64,000 nucleotides of DNA from NCBI GenBank assembly GCA_035940775.1, contig DASZEN010000028.1, forward strand, positions 1-64,000, in the 5' to 3' direction. Within the stretch, counting starts at the first letter, position 1, and every line of letters starts with the position of its first letter. Under the pieces are notes generated by a model. It had not been told where the DNA came from and made no database searches. It worked only from the letters and a program-made list of their open reading frames with translations. Positions 35,798 through 43,721 of this stretch are shown piece by piece. The position numbers and the translations under genes were made by a program. Origin of the DNA: DASQYE01 sp035940775 (GTDB taxonomy: Bacteria > Acidobacteriota > Blastocatellia > Pyrinomonadales > Pyrinomonadaceae).

Positions 35798-36906
35798 CGA
35801 AGGGCACGGCTGATAAAGAGAGCGGGCGGCGAAGTAAAGAGAGCGGGAAGCCGAGCGCCGCGACGATGCGCCGCAGCCACACGCGAGACGCGCGCCTGAA
35901 TCACGCCGCATCGACCAGCGGCGACGGCAATGGTGCGAGCCGGTCGAACGCCGACGACGACGCCGCGCGTGTTGAGAGCGCTTTGCCGCCCGTCGGCCCA
36001 TCGCCAGGGGCCGCGCGAAGAGAGTCGCCGGACGACCGACCCGCACCGCCATTGCCGCCGCCGCGCATAGGCATTCACGCGCCCATCGCGGGCGGTTTGC
36101 AGAACGCTCTCTTGAAATCCAGTGAGCTTGGCTGCGACGCCGTGCAAATCTTTTCGCGCAACCCGCGCGGCTGGCAAGCCAAACCGCTCACGGACGAAGA
36201 GATCGAACGCTTTCGCGCCGTTCGCGCCGAGACGGGCATCACGCCGGTCGCCATACATTGCAACTACCTTGTCAACCTGGCCGCCGCCAGTCAAGACATA
36301 CTTGAAAAATCGCGCGCCTCGTTCCGCGAAGAGGTCTTGCGCGGCATCTCGCTCGGCGCGGATTACCTGGTGGTTCATCCGGGCAGCGCCAGGGGCTCTT
36401 GCGAGTCGGACGCCATACGCGTCTGCGCCGAGAGTATAAGAATCGCCTGTGACGGCATAGACCTCGGCGCGTTTCGCATCCTGATTGAAAACACGGCCGG
36501 GCAGGGCGAATGCATAGGCCACCGCTTCGAGCACTTGCGCGAGATCATGGCCGATTGTACTGAGCTTGATTTGGGCGTCTGCTTCGATACCGCTCACGCC
36601 TTCACAGCCGGATACGACCTGCGTGATGAGGACGGGTTGGCGGCGACCATCACAGCGCTTGAGAGAAACGTCGGCGCTCGGAATGTGCGCGCCGTTCACT
36701 TCAACGATTCAAAGGCCGACTACAACTCGCGCGTAGATCGACACTGGCACATCGGCCGGGGCCACATCGGCGCTGAGGCCCTGCGCCGCATCGCGCGCCA
36801 CCCCGATTTGGCCCAGGCCGCTTTTCTGCTCGAAACTCCGCAGGACGAGACGGGCGACGATGCGCGCAATCTCTCCGTGCTGCGCGCCTTCATCGAAGAT
36901 CGGTGA
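35794..36906 (+). CDS. nfo: Endonuclease IV (apurinic/apyrimidinic endonuclease)
   Basis: DNA repair enzyme that cuts at abasic sites using three zinc ions. Motifs in order include IGIHAPIAGGLQNAL, QIFSRNPRGWQ, VAIHCNYLVNLA, YLVVHPGSARG, ILIENTAGQGE, GVCFDTAHAF and VHFNDSKADYNSR followed by DRHWHIGRGHIG, so the metal site is complete. The conserved domain begins near residue 91. The first 90 residues are a Ser/Arg/Pro/Ala-rich extension that looks disordered. The proposed start is TTG at 35794, overlapping the dipeptidase TGA by 3 bases behind GGAGAAGGG. An ATG at 35866 is the alternative. Confidence 0.92.
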   Translation: MTKGTADKESGRRSKESGKPSAATMRRSHTRDARLNHAASTSGDGNGASRSNADDDAARVESALPPVGPSPGAARRESPDDRPAPPLPPPRIGIHAPIAGGLQNALLKSSELGCDAVQIFSRNPRGWQAKPLTDEEIERFRAVRAETGITPVAIHCNYLVNLAAASQDILEKSRASFREEVLRGISLGADYLVVHPGSARGSCESDAIRVCAESIRIACDGIDLGAFRILIENTAGQGECIGHRFEHLREIMADCTELDLGVCFDTAHAFTAGYDLRDEDGLAATITALERNVGARNVRAVHFNDSKADYNSRVDRHWHIGRGHIGAEALRRIARHPDLAQAAFLLETPQDETGDDARNLSVLRAFIEDR

Positions 36907-37067
36907 CGGCAATCGAAGCGAGAGACTTGACGGGCGCGGCCCCTTTCAAAATAAGTATGGCGGCTTTAGGGCGAAGTCAGTATTATTCCGTCGCTCTCAA
37001 AAAAGGGCGTACTTCGCCTCTGAAACTCTTAACCCCTCGCTAACTCTTTCCAAAGGAGACCTCTATC

Positions 37068-37868
37068 ATGCCATTAAGAGTGCTACGCAAAGGAATGAAG
37101 GGTAAGGATGTCGAGCGGTGGCAGGTTTTCCTCATCGGTCGAGGGTTCAAGGACAAGCTTTTGACGGACGGCGATTTCGGACAGAAGACGCACGACGCGA
37201 CCGTCGAGTTTCAAAAGCAGATCGGCGTGCTGGCCGATGGCATCGTCGGTAACAAGACCTTCGCCAAGGCCATGGAACTCGGCTTTGAGCTGGTCGAAGA
37301 TAAAGAGAATACTGCCAACACGGGCCCGAACTTTCCGCCGCCCCCGGACTTTCCGCCGCTGGTGAGCAACGCGGCCCGCGAAAGAGTCTTCGGCAAAATC
37401 GAGTTCAGGTCAAAACCACTCCCCGGCAATGCCGAGCATATCGTCATCACCAACGGGTGGGACAGGGAGAACATTGAAAAAATCGTCATCCCGCAACTGG
37501 CGGGCGTCGCCGGAGCACCGCACGACGGCGCTATCTTCTTTCACAGGCTGGCGAGAAAACAGCTCCTCGATATGTGGGCCGGGTGGGAGAAGGCCGGGCT
37601 GCGTGATCGTATCCTGACGTGGGGCGGCTCCTACGTGCCGCGCTTCGTGCGCGGTTCGCGTTCGACCCTGAGCAACCACTGCTTCGGCTCGGCTTTTGAC
37701 ATTAACGTGCAGGAGAATTTCCTGGGCTCGATGCCCGCCCTGGTGGGCCGCCGAGGCTCCGTGCGCGAGCTGGTTAAGATCGCCAACGACAACGGCTTTT
37801 ACTGGGGCGGCCACTTCCCCAGGCGCAAGGATGGCATGCACTTTGAAGTGGCACAGGTGCGGTCGTAA
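37068..37868 (+). CDS. Peptidoglycan-binding, VanY-like D,D- or L,D-peptidase
   Basis: A 266-aa cell-wall hydrolase with two domains. Residues about 1-75 are a peptidoglycan-binding domain 1 (LRKGMKGKDVERWQVFL, TDGDFGQKTHDATVEFQ, GIVGNKTFAKA). After a Pro-rich linker, residues about 100-266 form an M15-type zinc peptidase. The ligands are H204 and D211 (SNHCFGSAFDIN) and H258 (GMHFEV), with H249 in GGHF nearby. No signal peptide is present, so it resembles phage endolysins and may depend on another export or lysis route. No other phage genes flank it. AAAGGAGA lies 11 nt before the ATG. Confidence 0.9.
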   Translation: MPLRVLRKGMKGKDVERWQVFLIGRGFKDKLLTDGDFGQKTHDATVEFQKQIGVLADGIVGNKTFAKAMELGFELVEDKENTANTGPNFPPPPDFPPLVSNAARERVFGKIEFRSKPLPGNAEHIVITNGWDRENIEKIVIPQLAGVAGAPHDGAIFFHRLARKQLLDMWAGWEKAGLRDRILTWGGSYVPRFVRGSRSTLSNHCFGSAFDINVQENFLGSMPALVGRRGSVRELVKIANDNGFYWGGHFPRRKDGMHFEVAQVRS

Positions 37869-37940
37869 GTAAAAATGAGAGCGAGGATGAAACGACTACC
37901 CAACGTCTCGCAGGATGGATGATCCGCCCGACGGGCCCGC

Positions 37941-37977
37941 CGGAGGCCGAACACCCGCATCTCGTGTTCGGCCTCCG
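37941..37977 (+). terminator. Strong hairpin after the peptidase gene
   Basis: A perfect 14-bp stem (CGGAGGCCGAACAC at 37941-37954 and its complement at 37964-37977) closes a nine-base loop, 73 bp after the stop codon. No T-run follows, so termination is likely but not certain. Confidence 0.6.
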
Positions 37978-38297
37978 CCGTCCCGGTCTTGAAAACGCCG
38001 TCTCAAGCCCGAGACCCTCGCGGCACACGGCCCGACGTTTCCGGGCATCTCAGTAGCGGTGGACTTCTACGGACGAGAGAGCGAAAGATTGTCTTGGCAA
38101 GAGGGCGCGACCTGCATTAATATGTCGGCCTGATAGAGCAAAACGCGGAACCGGAAAATATTGATGAGACGTTTTCGACACCCCATTAAGCTCCTCCTTA
38201 AGTTGCCGCTCGGCGACCGTTGCTAGTCATACGGTGGGCGACGCGGCGAAACCTTCATCGCAAATAAAAAGCATCAAAATTGATCGCGGCTTCGGAT

Positions 38298-38351
38298 GAA
38301 GCTTGAGAAAGCTTCGTGCGTGCTGTTAGTGTTTACCATTCCAGGTAAACA
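38298..38351 (+). promoter_or_regulatory. Two adjacent palindromes in the leuS leader
   Basis: GAAGCTT (38298-38304) pairs with AAGCTTC (38309-38315) around GAGA, and TGTTTACC (38330-38337) pairs with GGTAAACA (38344-38351) around six bases. The second ends 19 bases before the proposed leuS ATG. They could be RNA hairpins that control translation or attenuation, or an operator; the sequence alone does not decide. Confidence 0.4.
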
Positions 38352-38370
38352 AGCCAAAGGTATGCGAATC

Positions 38371-40953
38371 ATGGACGAAAAATATTACCCCGAAAAGATC
38401 GAAGAGAAATGGCAGAAGCACTGGGCCGACGCGGGCTCGTTCGAGGCCGACGAGCAGAGCGACCTGACGCCCTTCTATTGCCTGGAGATGTTGCCCTACC
38501 CCTCCGGCTTCCTGCACATGGGCCACGTGCGCAACTATTCCATAGGCGACGCCCTCTCCTGGTACAAGCGGCTCTCGGGCTTCAACGTGCTGCACCCGAT
38601 TGGCTGGGACAGCTTCGGCCAGCCCGCCGAGCAGGCCGCCATCAAGCGCGGCGTCAACCCGCGCGATTGGACGGAAGAGAACATCGCGCACATGCGCGGG
38701 CAGCTTCAGCGTCTCGGCATCAGCTACGACTGGCGGCGCGAGATCGCGGCGCATCGTCCGCAGTACTACAAGTGGGATCAGTGGTTCTTCCTGAAGATGT
38801 TCGAGCAGGGACTGGCCTACAAACGGCTGTCTCCGATTAACTGGTGTCCGAAGGAGGAGACCGTTCTATCGAACGAGCAATCTTCGGGCGGCGTCTGCTG
38901 GCGCTGTCAAACGGTGGTCGAGAAAAGAGAGCTGGAACAATGGTTCATACGCACGACCGCATATGTCGAGCAACTTCTGGCCGACATGCGCGAGATTGAA
39001 GGGGGCTGGCCCGAGCGCGTCCTGACGATGCAGCGCAACTGGATCGGTCAGAGCACGGGGGCGCACGTCGATTTCGCGATCAGGGAATCGAGCGCGAAAG
39101 TGCGCGTCTTCACCACGCGCATCGACACCATCTACGGCGCGACCGCCATCGTGCTCGCCGCCGAGCATCCTCTGATCGCGGAGATTCCGGAGGGCTCCGC
39201 CCTGAAGGATGATGTCGCGCGCTTCGTCGAGCGCGTGCGCCGTGAGCGCAAAGGCCGCAACCCGGCGGCAGAAGGAGGCGGCGATACGGAGGAAGAGAAA
39301 GAGGGCGTCAATACGGGCCTCGTCGCTATCAATCCGTTCAGCGGTGAAGCCATTCCCGTGTGGGTCGCAAACTATGTCTTGATGGACTACGGCACGGGCG
39401 CTGTGATGAGCGTTCCGGCCCACGACGAGCGCGATTTCGAGTTCGCGCAGAAGTACAAGCTGCCCATTCGTCAGGTCATCGCGCCCCTTACGCACAGGGA
39501 AGAGCCGAGCGGTTTTGACCCGCGCCTCGGCGTCGATCAATCGACGGAGATGACTGCGGCCGCGACCGATTACGGCATGCTCGTCAACAGCGGCGATTGG
39601 AGCGGCAAGCTCTCGGAAGACGCGATTCGAGAGATGACGCGCTTCGCCTCGGCCGGAGGGTTCGGCGAGGAGAAGGTCATGTATCGGCTGCGCGACTGGG
39701 GGATTTCGCGCCAGCGTTTCTGGGGCGCGCCGATCCCCGTAATCTACTGCGAGGCGTGCGGCATAGTGCCCGTGCCTGAGCGTGATTTGCCGGTTCTGTT
39801 GCCGGAGCACGCGGAGTTGACGGGCACGGGCCAATCGCCGCTGGCGAGCGTCGCCGAGTTCGTCAATACGACGTGCCCGAAATGCAACGGCGCGGCGCGG
39901 CGCGAGACCGATACGATGGATACGTTCGTCGATTCCTCGTGGTACTTCTTTCGCTACTGCGACCCGCGCGACGACAATGCTCCCTTCGCGCGCGACAGGG
40001 CCGCGTACTGGACGCCCGTAGACCAGTACATAGGCGGTATCGAACACGCCGTCATGCACCTGCTTTACACGCGCTTCTGGACGAAGATGATGCGCGACAT
40101 AGGGCTCGTCCCCTTTAACGAGCCGGTCAAAAAACTGCTCACGCAGGGGATGGTGACGAACGTAGTGGAGGGCACGGGCGAATGGAAGGCGATGTCGAAG
40201 AGCCTCGGCAACGGCGTCGACCCGGACGAGATGCTGACCGCCTACGGAGCCGACGCGGTGCGTCTCTTCATCCTGTTCGCCGCGCCGCCCGAGAACGAAT
40301 TGCGCTGGCAGGAGACGGGCATAGAGGGCGCTGTGCGCTTCCTGCGGCGCGTCTACTCTATGGTCTGGCGGTGGAGCGAGCGCTTCGCCCGGAGCGCGGC
40401 GCGTCCGGGCGTTGAGCCGCGTGGTGAAGAGTTGACGGCGGGCGCACGCGCCCTGCGTCGCAAGACTCACCAGACCATCGCGCGCATCACCCGCGACTTC
40501 GACGAGCTGCACTTCAATACGAGCGTCGCGGCCTTGATGGAACTCTCGAACGCGCTCGGCGATTTGAACCTACAGCCCGCCGGGGCCAGCGAGGCGGACG
40601 CCTTTGCGGTGCGCGAGGCGCTCGAATCCCTAGTCATCATGCTGGCTCCGTTTGCGCCGCACATAGGCGAAGAGATGTGGGAGGGCCTGGGCCATGCGGG
40701 AGGTCTCCTCGGCGAAGGCCGGGCGCGTTGGCCCAGAGCGGACGAAGAACTGGCGCGCGCCGAAGAGTTGGAGATTCCCGTGCAGGTCAACGGCAAGCTG
40801 CGCTCGCGCATCAATGCGACGCCCGACACGCCGGAAGAGGAGCTTCGCGCCGCCGCTTTGGCCGACGAGCGAGTGCGCGGCTTCACCGAGGGCCACGAGC
40901 TGGTCAAAGTGATCGTCGTCCCGAAGCGCCTCGTCAACATCGTCGTGAAGTAA
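38371..40953 (+). CDS. leuS: Leucyl-tRNA synthetase
   Basis: Class I aminoacyl-tRNA synthetase that charges tRNA-Leu. I start it at 38371 (MDEKYYPEKIEEKWQKHW), with AAAGG about 10 nt upstream; the frame is open to 38296 but that part is not LeuRS-like. The HIGH motif is HMGH at 49-52 (PYPSGFLHMGHVRNYSIGD) and the KMSKS motif is AMSKS at 607-611. The CP1 editing domain is present (TTRIDTIYGATAIVLAAEHP, with the region MSVPAHDERDFEFA). A zinc-ribbon-like insertion (CEACGIVP ... CPKCNGAARR) and the anticodon-binding domain are also present. At 860 aa the length is normal. Confidence 0.97.
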   Translation: MDEKYYPEKIEEKWQKHWADAGSFEADEQSDLTPFYCLEMLPYPSGFLHMGHVRNYSIGDALSWYKRLSGFNVLHPIGWDSFGQPAEQAAIKRGVNPRDWTEENIAHMRGQLQRLGISYDWRREIAAHRPQYYKWDQWFFLKMFEQGLAYKRLSPINWCPKEETVLSNEQSSGGVCWRCQTVVEKRELEQWFIRTTAYVEQLLADMREIEGGWPERVLTMQRNWIGQSTGAHVDFAIRESSAKVRVFTTRIDTIYGATAIVLAAEHPLIAEIPEGSALKDDVARFVERVRRERKGRNPAAEGGGDTEEEKEGVNTGLVAINPFSGEAIPVWVANYVLMDYGTGAVMSVPAHDERDFEFAQKYKLPIRQVIAPLTHREEPSGFDPRLGVDQSTEMTAAATDYGMLVNSGDWSGKLSEDAIREMTRFASAGGFGEEKVMYRLRDWGISRQRFWGAPIPVIYCEACGIVPVPERDLPVLLPEHAELTGTGQSPLASVAEFVNTTCPKCNGAARRETDTMDTFVDSSWYFFRYCDPRDDNAPFARDRAAYWTPVDQYIGGIEHAVMHLLYTRFWTKMMRDIGLVPFNEPVKKLLTQGMVTNVVEGTGEWKAMSKSLGNGVDPDEMLTAYGADAVRLFILFAAPPENELRWQETGIEGAVRFLRRVYSMVWRWSERFARSAARPGVEPRGEELTAGARALRRKTHQTIARITRDFDELHFNTSVAALMELSNALGDLNLQPAGASEADAFAVREALESLVIMLAPFAPHIGEEMWEGLGHAGGLLGEGRARWPRADEELARAEELEIPVQVNGKLRSRINATPDTPEEELRAAALADERVRGFTEGHELVKVIVVPKRLVNIVVK

Positions 40954-40955
40954 AT

Positions 40956-40995
40956 ACAGCAGGGGCAGAAAGCCTTAGCTTTCTGCCCCTGCTGT
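40956..40995. terminator. Very stable terminator hairpin after leuS
   Basis: A perfect 18-bp stem (ACAGCAGGGGCAGAAAGC at 40956-40973 and its complement at 40978-40995) closes a CTTA tetraloop, beginning three bases past the leuS stop. A short A-rich flank precedes it and TAAATG follows; there is no U-run on the plus strand. Confidence 0.75.
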
Positions 40996-41039
40996 AAATG
41001 CAGAGTTCGTCTTACACAGGCGACAGAGAAAAAGAGAGT

Positions 41040-42368
41040 ATGACGGAACAATCGAGGCGCGCGCTGGTCATCTCGCTCGACGGATTGGACGCGCGCTATC
41101 TTCGGCGGCGCGACGAATACGGCCTGCGTATCCCGACGCTGCGACGATTGATGGCGGCGGGCGCAACCTCGCTCGATGTCGTCACGGTCTACCCTTCCGT
41201 AACCTACCCTGTTCATACTTCGATTGTGACGGGCGCGCTCCCGGCGCATCACGGCATCGTCGGCAACGAGCTGTTCATTCCATTGGGCGCGCCCGAGTGC
41301 GGCGAGTGGCACTGGTTCGCGCGCGACATCCGCGCCGAGACGTTGTGGGACGCGGCACGCGCGCGAGGGCTTTCGACGGGCATCGTATCGTGGCCGGTCG
41401 CGGGCGGCGCGGGCGATTACAACGTGCCGGAGATCAAGAAGCTCGGAGGGACTCCCAGAGAATCGCTCGCGCTGATGATCGAGCACGCGCGCCCCTTCGG
41501 AATTATTCAGGAGGTGGCGTCGCGCGACCCGCAGCTTTACGCACAGGCCAACGCCGACGAGCATGACGATATGCGAACGCGCTTCGCCGAATACCTCATC
41601 ACGGAGAAGCGCCCGCAGTTGATGCTCGTACACCTGTTCGACCTGGATCACTTTCAACACGACTACGGGCCTTTCACGCCGGAAGCGTTCGCTCTGCTGG
41701 AAAAGCTGGACGGCTACGTGGCGCGGCTGCTGGCCGCGACCGAGCGCGCCGGAACGCTGGCCGAGACGGATGTCTTCATCGTCAGCGATCACGGCTTTAT
41801 GCCCATCTCAAGGCTGATTCATCCGGGCGTGCTGCTGCGGCGCGCTGGCCTCCTGAGCGTGACCGAGGAAAGGGATACGCTGGAGGGGCGCGCGCGCCTG
41901 TGCGTGACGGACTGGCGCGCGCTTCCCTCCGTCACGGGCGGCTCGTGCGCGATTATCCTGCGCGACGCGCTCGACCGCGAGGCTTTGGAAAAAGCACGCG
42001 GCGCATTCGACGGGCTGAGAAACGGAGCGGGCGGAGAGTTTGAGACGGGCGGCGCGCCCTTTAGCTTCATCGACGCGGAAGAGGCGCGCGCGTTGGGCTC
42101 GCATCCGGAGGCGGCCTTTGTGCTCGAAGCCGCGGACGGATACGCCTTCGGCGCAGGCTACGAGGGCGACGCCGTGACACGGAGCGTACAGCGCGGCCAG
42201 CACGGCTACCTGCCGTCTCGATACTTCACCTCCTTCATCGCTTCGGGGCCGGGCATCACCAGACGCGGCGAGCTGGGAGAGACGCGCATCATCGACATTG
42301 GCCCAACCATCGCGCGCTCCCTGGGCCTTACTCTAAGCGACGCCGACGGCCGGGCTCTGCGATTGTAA
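41040..42368 (+). CDS. Nucleotide pyrophosphatase/phosphodiesterase family protein
   Basis: Alkaline phosphatase superfamily enzyme of the NPP type, expected to hydrolyse phosphodiester or pyrophosphate bonds with two zinc ions. The metal-binding D14 (VISLDGLDARY) and the nucleophile T55 (YPSVTYPVHTS) are visible, as are the metal ligands in LVHLFDLDHFQHDYGP and VFIVSDHGFM and the late histidine in RGQHGYLP. I start it at 41040 (MTEQSRR) behind AAAGAGAG; the frame is open to 40998, next to the leuS terminator. No signal peptide is seen, so the protein may be cytoplasmic. Length 442 aa. Confidence 0.88.
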   Translation: MTEQSRRALVISLDGLDARYLRRRDEYGLRIPTLRRLMAAGATSLDVVTVYPSVTYPVHTSIVTGALPAHHGIVGNELFIPLGAPECGEWHWFARDIRAETLWDAARARGLSTGIVSWPVAGGAGDYNVPEIKKLGGTPRESLALMIEHARPFGIIQEVASRDPQLYAQANADEHDDMRTRFAEYLITEKRPQLMLVHLFDLDHFQHDYGPFTPEAFALLEKLDGYVARLLAATERAGTLAETDVFIVSDHGFMPISRLIHPGVLLRRAGLLSVTEERDTLEGRARLCVTDWRALPSVTGGSCAIILRDALDREALEKARGAFDGLRNGAGGEFETGGAPFSFIDAEEARALGSHPEAAFVLEAADGYAFGAGYEGDAVTRSVQRGQHGYLPSRYFTSFIASGPGITRRGELGETRIIDIGPTIARSLGLTLSDADGRALRL

Positions 42369-42411
42369 AAGCCTGAAGCCGAAAGAGGAATGATCTGGAA
42401 GCGTGGATTAT

Positions 42412-42471
42412 AAAGCGGGAACGATGCACGAAAGGCAAAAGCTTTTGATTATGCATGGCTGCGTTCCTGCT
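42412..42471. terminator. Imperfect hairpin between convergent genes
   Basis: AAGCGGGAACG (42412-42422) pairs with CGTTCCTGCTT (42461-42471) with one mismatch, and inner ATGCA/TGCAT and AAAAGCTTTT segments can fold as well. It lies between the ends of the phosphodiesterase gene and the convergent MerR-type gene, so it may terminate both. Confidence 0.55.
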
Positions 42472-42483
42472 TCAACCCTCGAT

Positions 42484-43191
42484 TTATCCCTTCGCTCCGG
42501 TATTGCGATTGATGATCGACCAGAATCGAGCGGCGAGGCGCACACGCTGTTCGTCGTCGCGCGGCGGACGAAAGCTTCTGCGCACTTTGATCTCCAGTCC
42601 GGGCGCAAGCTCTATCCATTCAACAGAAGCGCGCTCGGCGCGACGTGCCGATTCGACGGCCAGCGAGGCGAGCGGAGGCGGTGACGCGGGCGCGTCTGCT
42701 GCTGCTGCTGCTCCGCCTCGCGCCGGATCTGTAGTTTTGGCTGATGCAGCATCGTCTCGCGCGGCCGCCGCGACTGTGGCCGCTCTCTCTGCGGCGCTCC
42801 GCTCGGTCTCCGCTCTTTTCTGTGCGGCGCTCGCGGCTGACGCCTCAGAAAGGAGCGCACCGCCTACCAGTTGTTCGAGCGCGGTGATGTCCAGAGCCTT
42901 CATGAACTCCTTGATCTTGATGACCGACCAATGCTCTGCGAGCAGCTTTTTGACGGCCAGCAGGCGCAGCAGGTTGCCGTAGTTGAAGACCAAAGAGGTT
43001 CCGGACTGACCCGTGGGCTCGCCCAGCAGGTCTTCGCTCAGGTAGTGGCGCACGGTGCGCTCCGTGATGCCGAGCCGCACATTGCCCCGCGCCGGTTCCG
43101 GGCTGTAACGCTCTATGAGCGTTGCGGCCGCGCGCGTCAACTCTTCGACTCCCCTGAACTCGCGCCCGCGATGACTCTCCAACGCATTCAT
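42484..43191 (-). CDS. MerR-type transcriptional regulator
   Basis: A 235-aa protein whose first 110 residues resemble a MerR winged helix: LGITERTVRHYLSEDLLGEP, then SGTSLVFNYGNLLRLLAVKKLLAEHWSV and IKIKEFMKALD. A long Ala/Arg/Glu-rich helical segment follows (about residues 120-165), and a short C-terminal region of unknown function ends the protein. There is no cysteine cluster for metal sensing. The regulon is unknown. The promoter overlaps the start codon region (see next entry), so the mRNA appears leaderless, and the promoter has the look of a self-regulated element. Confidence 0.8.
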   Translation of the reverse strand: MNALESHRGREFRGVEELTRAAATLIERYSPEPARGNVRLGITERTVRHYLSEDLLGEPTGQSGTSLVFNYGNLLRLLAVKKLLAEHWSVIKIKEFMKALDITALEQLVGGALLSEASAASAAQKRAETERSAAERAATVAAAARDDAASAKTTDPARGGAAAAADAPASPPPLASLAVESARRAERASVEWIELAPGLEIKVRRSFRPPRDDEQRVRLAARFWSIINRNTGAKG

Positions 43192-43197
43192 GCCGGA

Positions 43198-43226
43198 AAT
43201 CTAGTCTTATCAATACCTGTTGTCAA
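43198..43226 (-). promoter_or_regulatory. Sigma-70 promoter of the MerR-type gene, leaderless
   Basis: On the minus strand TTGACA (43226-43221) is separated by 17 bases from TAGATT (43203-43198). Only six bases lie between the -10 and the ATG at 43191, so transcription should start at or next to the A of the start codon. Inside the promoter TTGACAA and TTGATAA form a direct repeat 13 bases apart, a candidate regulator site. Confidence 0.7.
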
Positions 43227-43721
43227 TAAAGCCGGGCCCCGCGCCCTCTCTGCCGCCCGAAGTCGCGGCGCGCCGCCATTGCATACGTCGAAGGCGGAGT
43301 CATCGGTCGGAAGCGCGACGCGCTTCCGACCGGCGGGCCGGTCAAATTTCATGGCAAAGCGAGCGCTTCGGGTCGTCATCCCGGATGAAGCTTCTGAGTG
43401 TGCGCGATAGAGTGGCGAAAGGATGATTGCGGCGGTTGAGGGTTTGCGCCGCCGCGTTTCGTACAATAAATCTTTAATCACTTGCTTGAAGGGCCCGTTG
43501 TCGTTAAAATCAATGGGCGCGGTCGTTTCACAAACCTTTGTGCCGCCAGGCAGCACTACAAACTCCTGTGCTGCGTTTGAGACGCGCTGCGCCCGAAGAT
43601 AGCTCCGCCGTCCGAGTCCGTTTCGGCGGAGGCTCTCTTGCCACCAAACGAGTGAGGCTGCCCCCCGGTCGCTAGTCGCCTGCGAGAAGTCTGTCGGGCC
43701 GCCCTTGGATCGAGCCGACCA
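43227..43721. other. Intergenic region upstream of the kinase gene
   Basis: No gene was seen on either strand. A candidate promoter for the kinase gene lies at 43482-43510: TTGCTT, 17 bases, TAAAAT. It would give a leader of about 205 nt. Inside the leader GCAGCAC and GTGCTGC (about 43550-43575) can pair as a hairpin. Confidence 0.4.

Larger units (their letters stand above)
37869..38370. other. Intergenic region before leuS with several hairpins
   Basis: About 500 bases without a convincing gene. They contain the terminator-like hairpin at 37941-37977 and two tandem palindromes in the leuS leader at 38298-38351, listed separately. No promoter could be assigned with confidence. Confidence 0.5.

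Noticed and set aside
34505..36052. Open frame of 515 codons on the minus strand
   Set aside because: Antisense to the M19 dipeptidase gene, whose metal ligands are all intact.
37068..37868. Prophage remnant around the endolysin-like peptidase
   Set aside because: Neighbours are nfo and leuS, and no integrase, capsid or attachment-site sequence was seen.
38866..40512. Open frame of 548 codons on the minus strand
   Set aside because: Antisense to leuS.
42403..42684. Open frame of 93 codons on the plus strand
   Set aside because: Mostly antisense to the MerR-type gene and begins within a hairpin between convergent genes.
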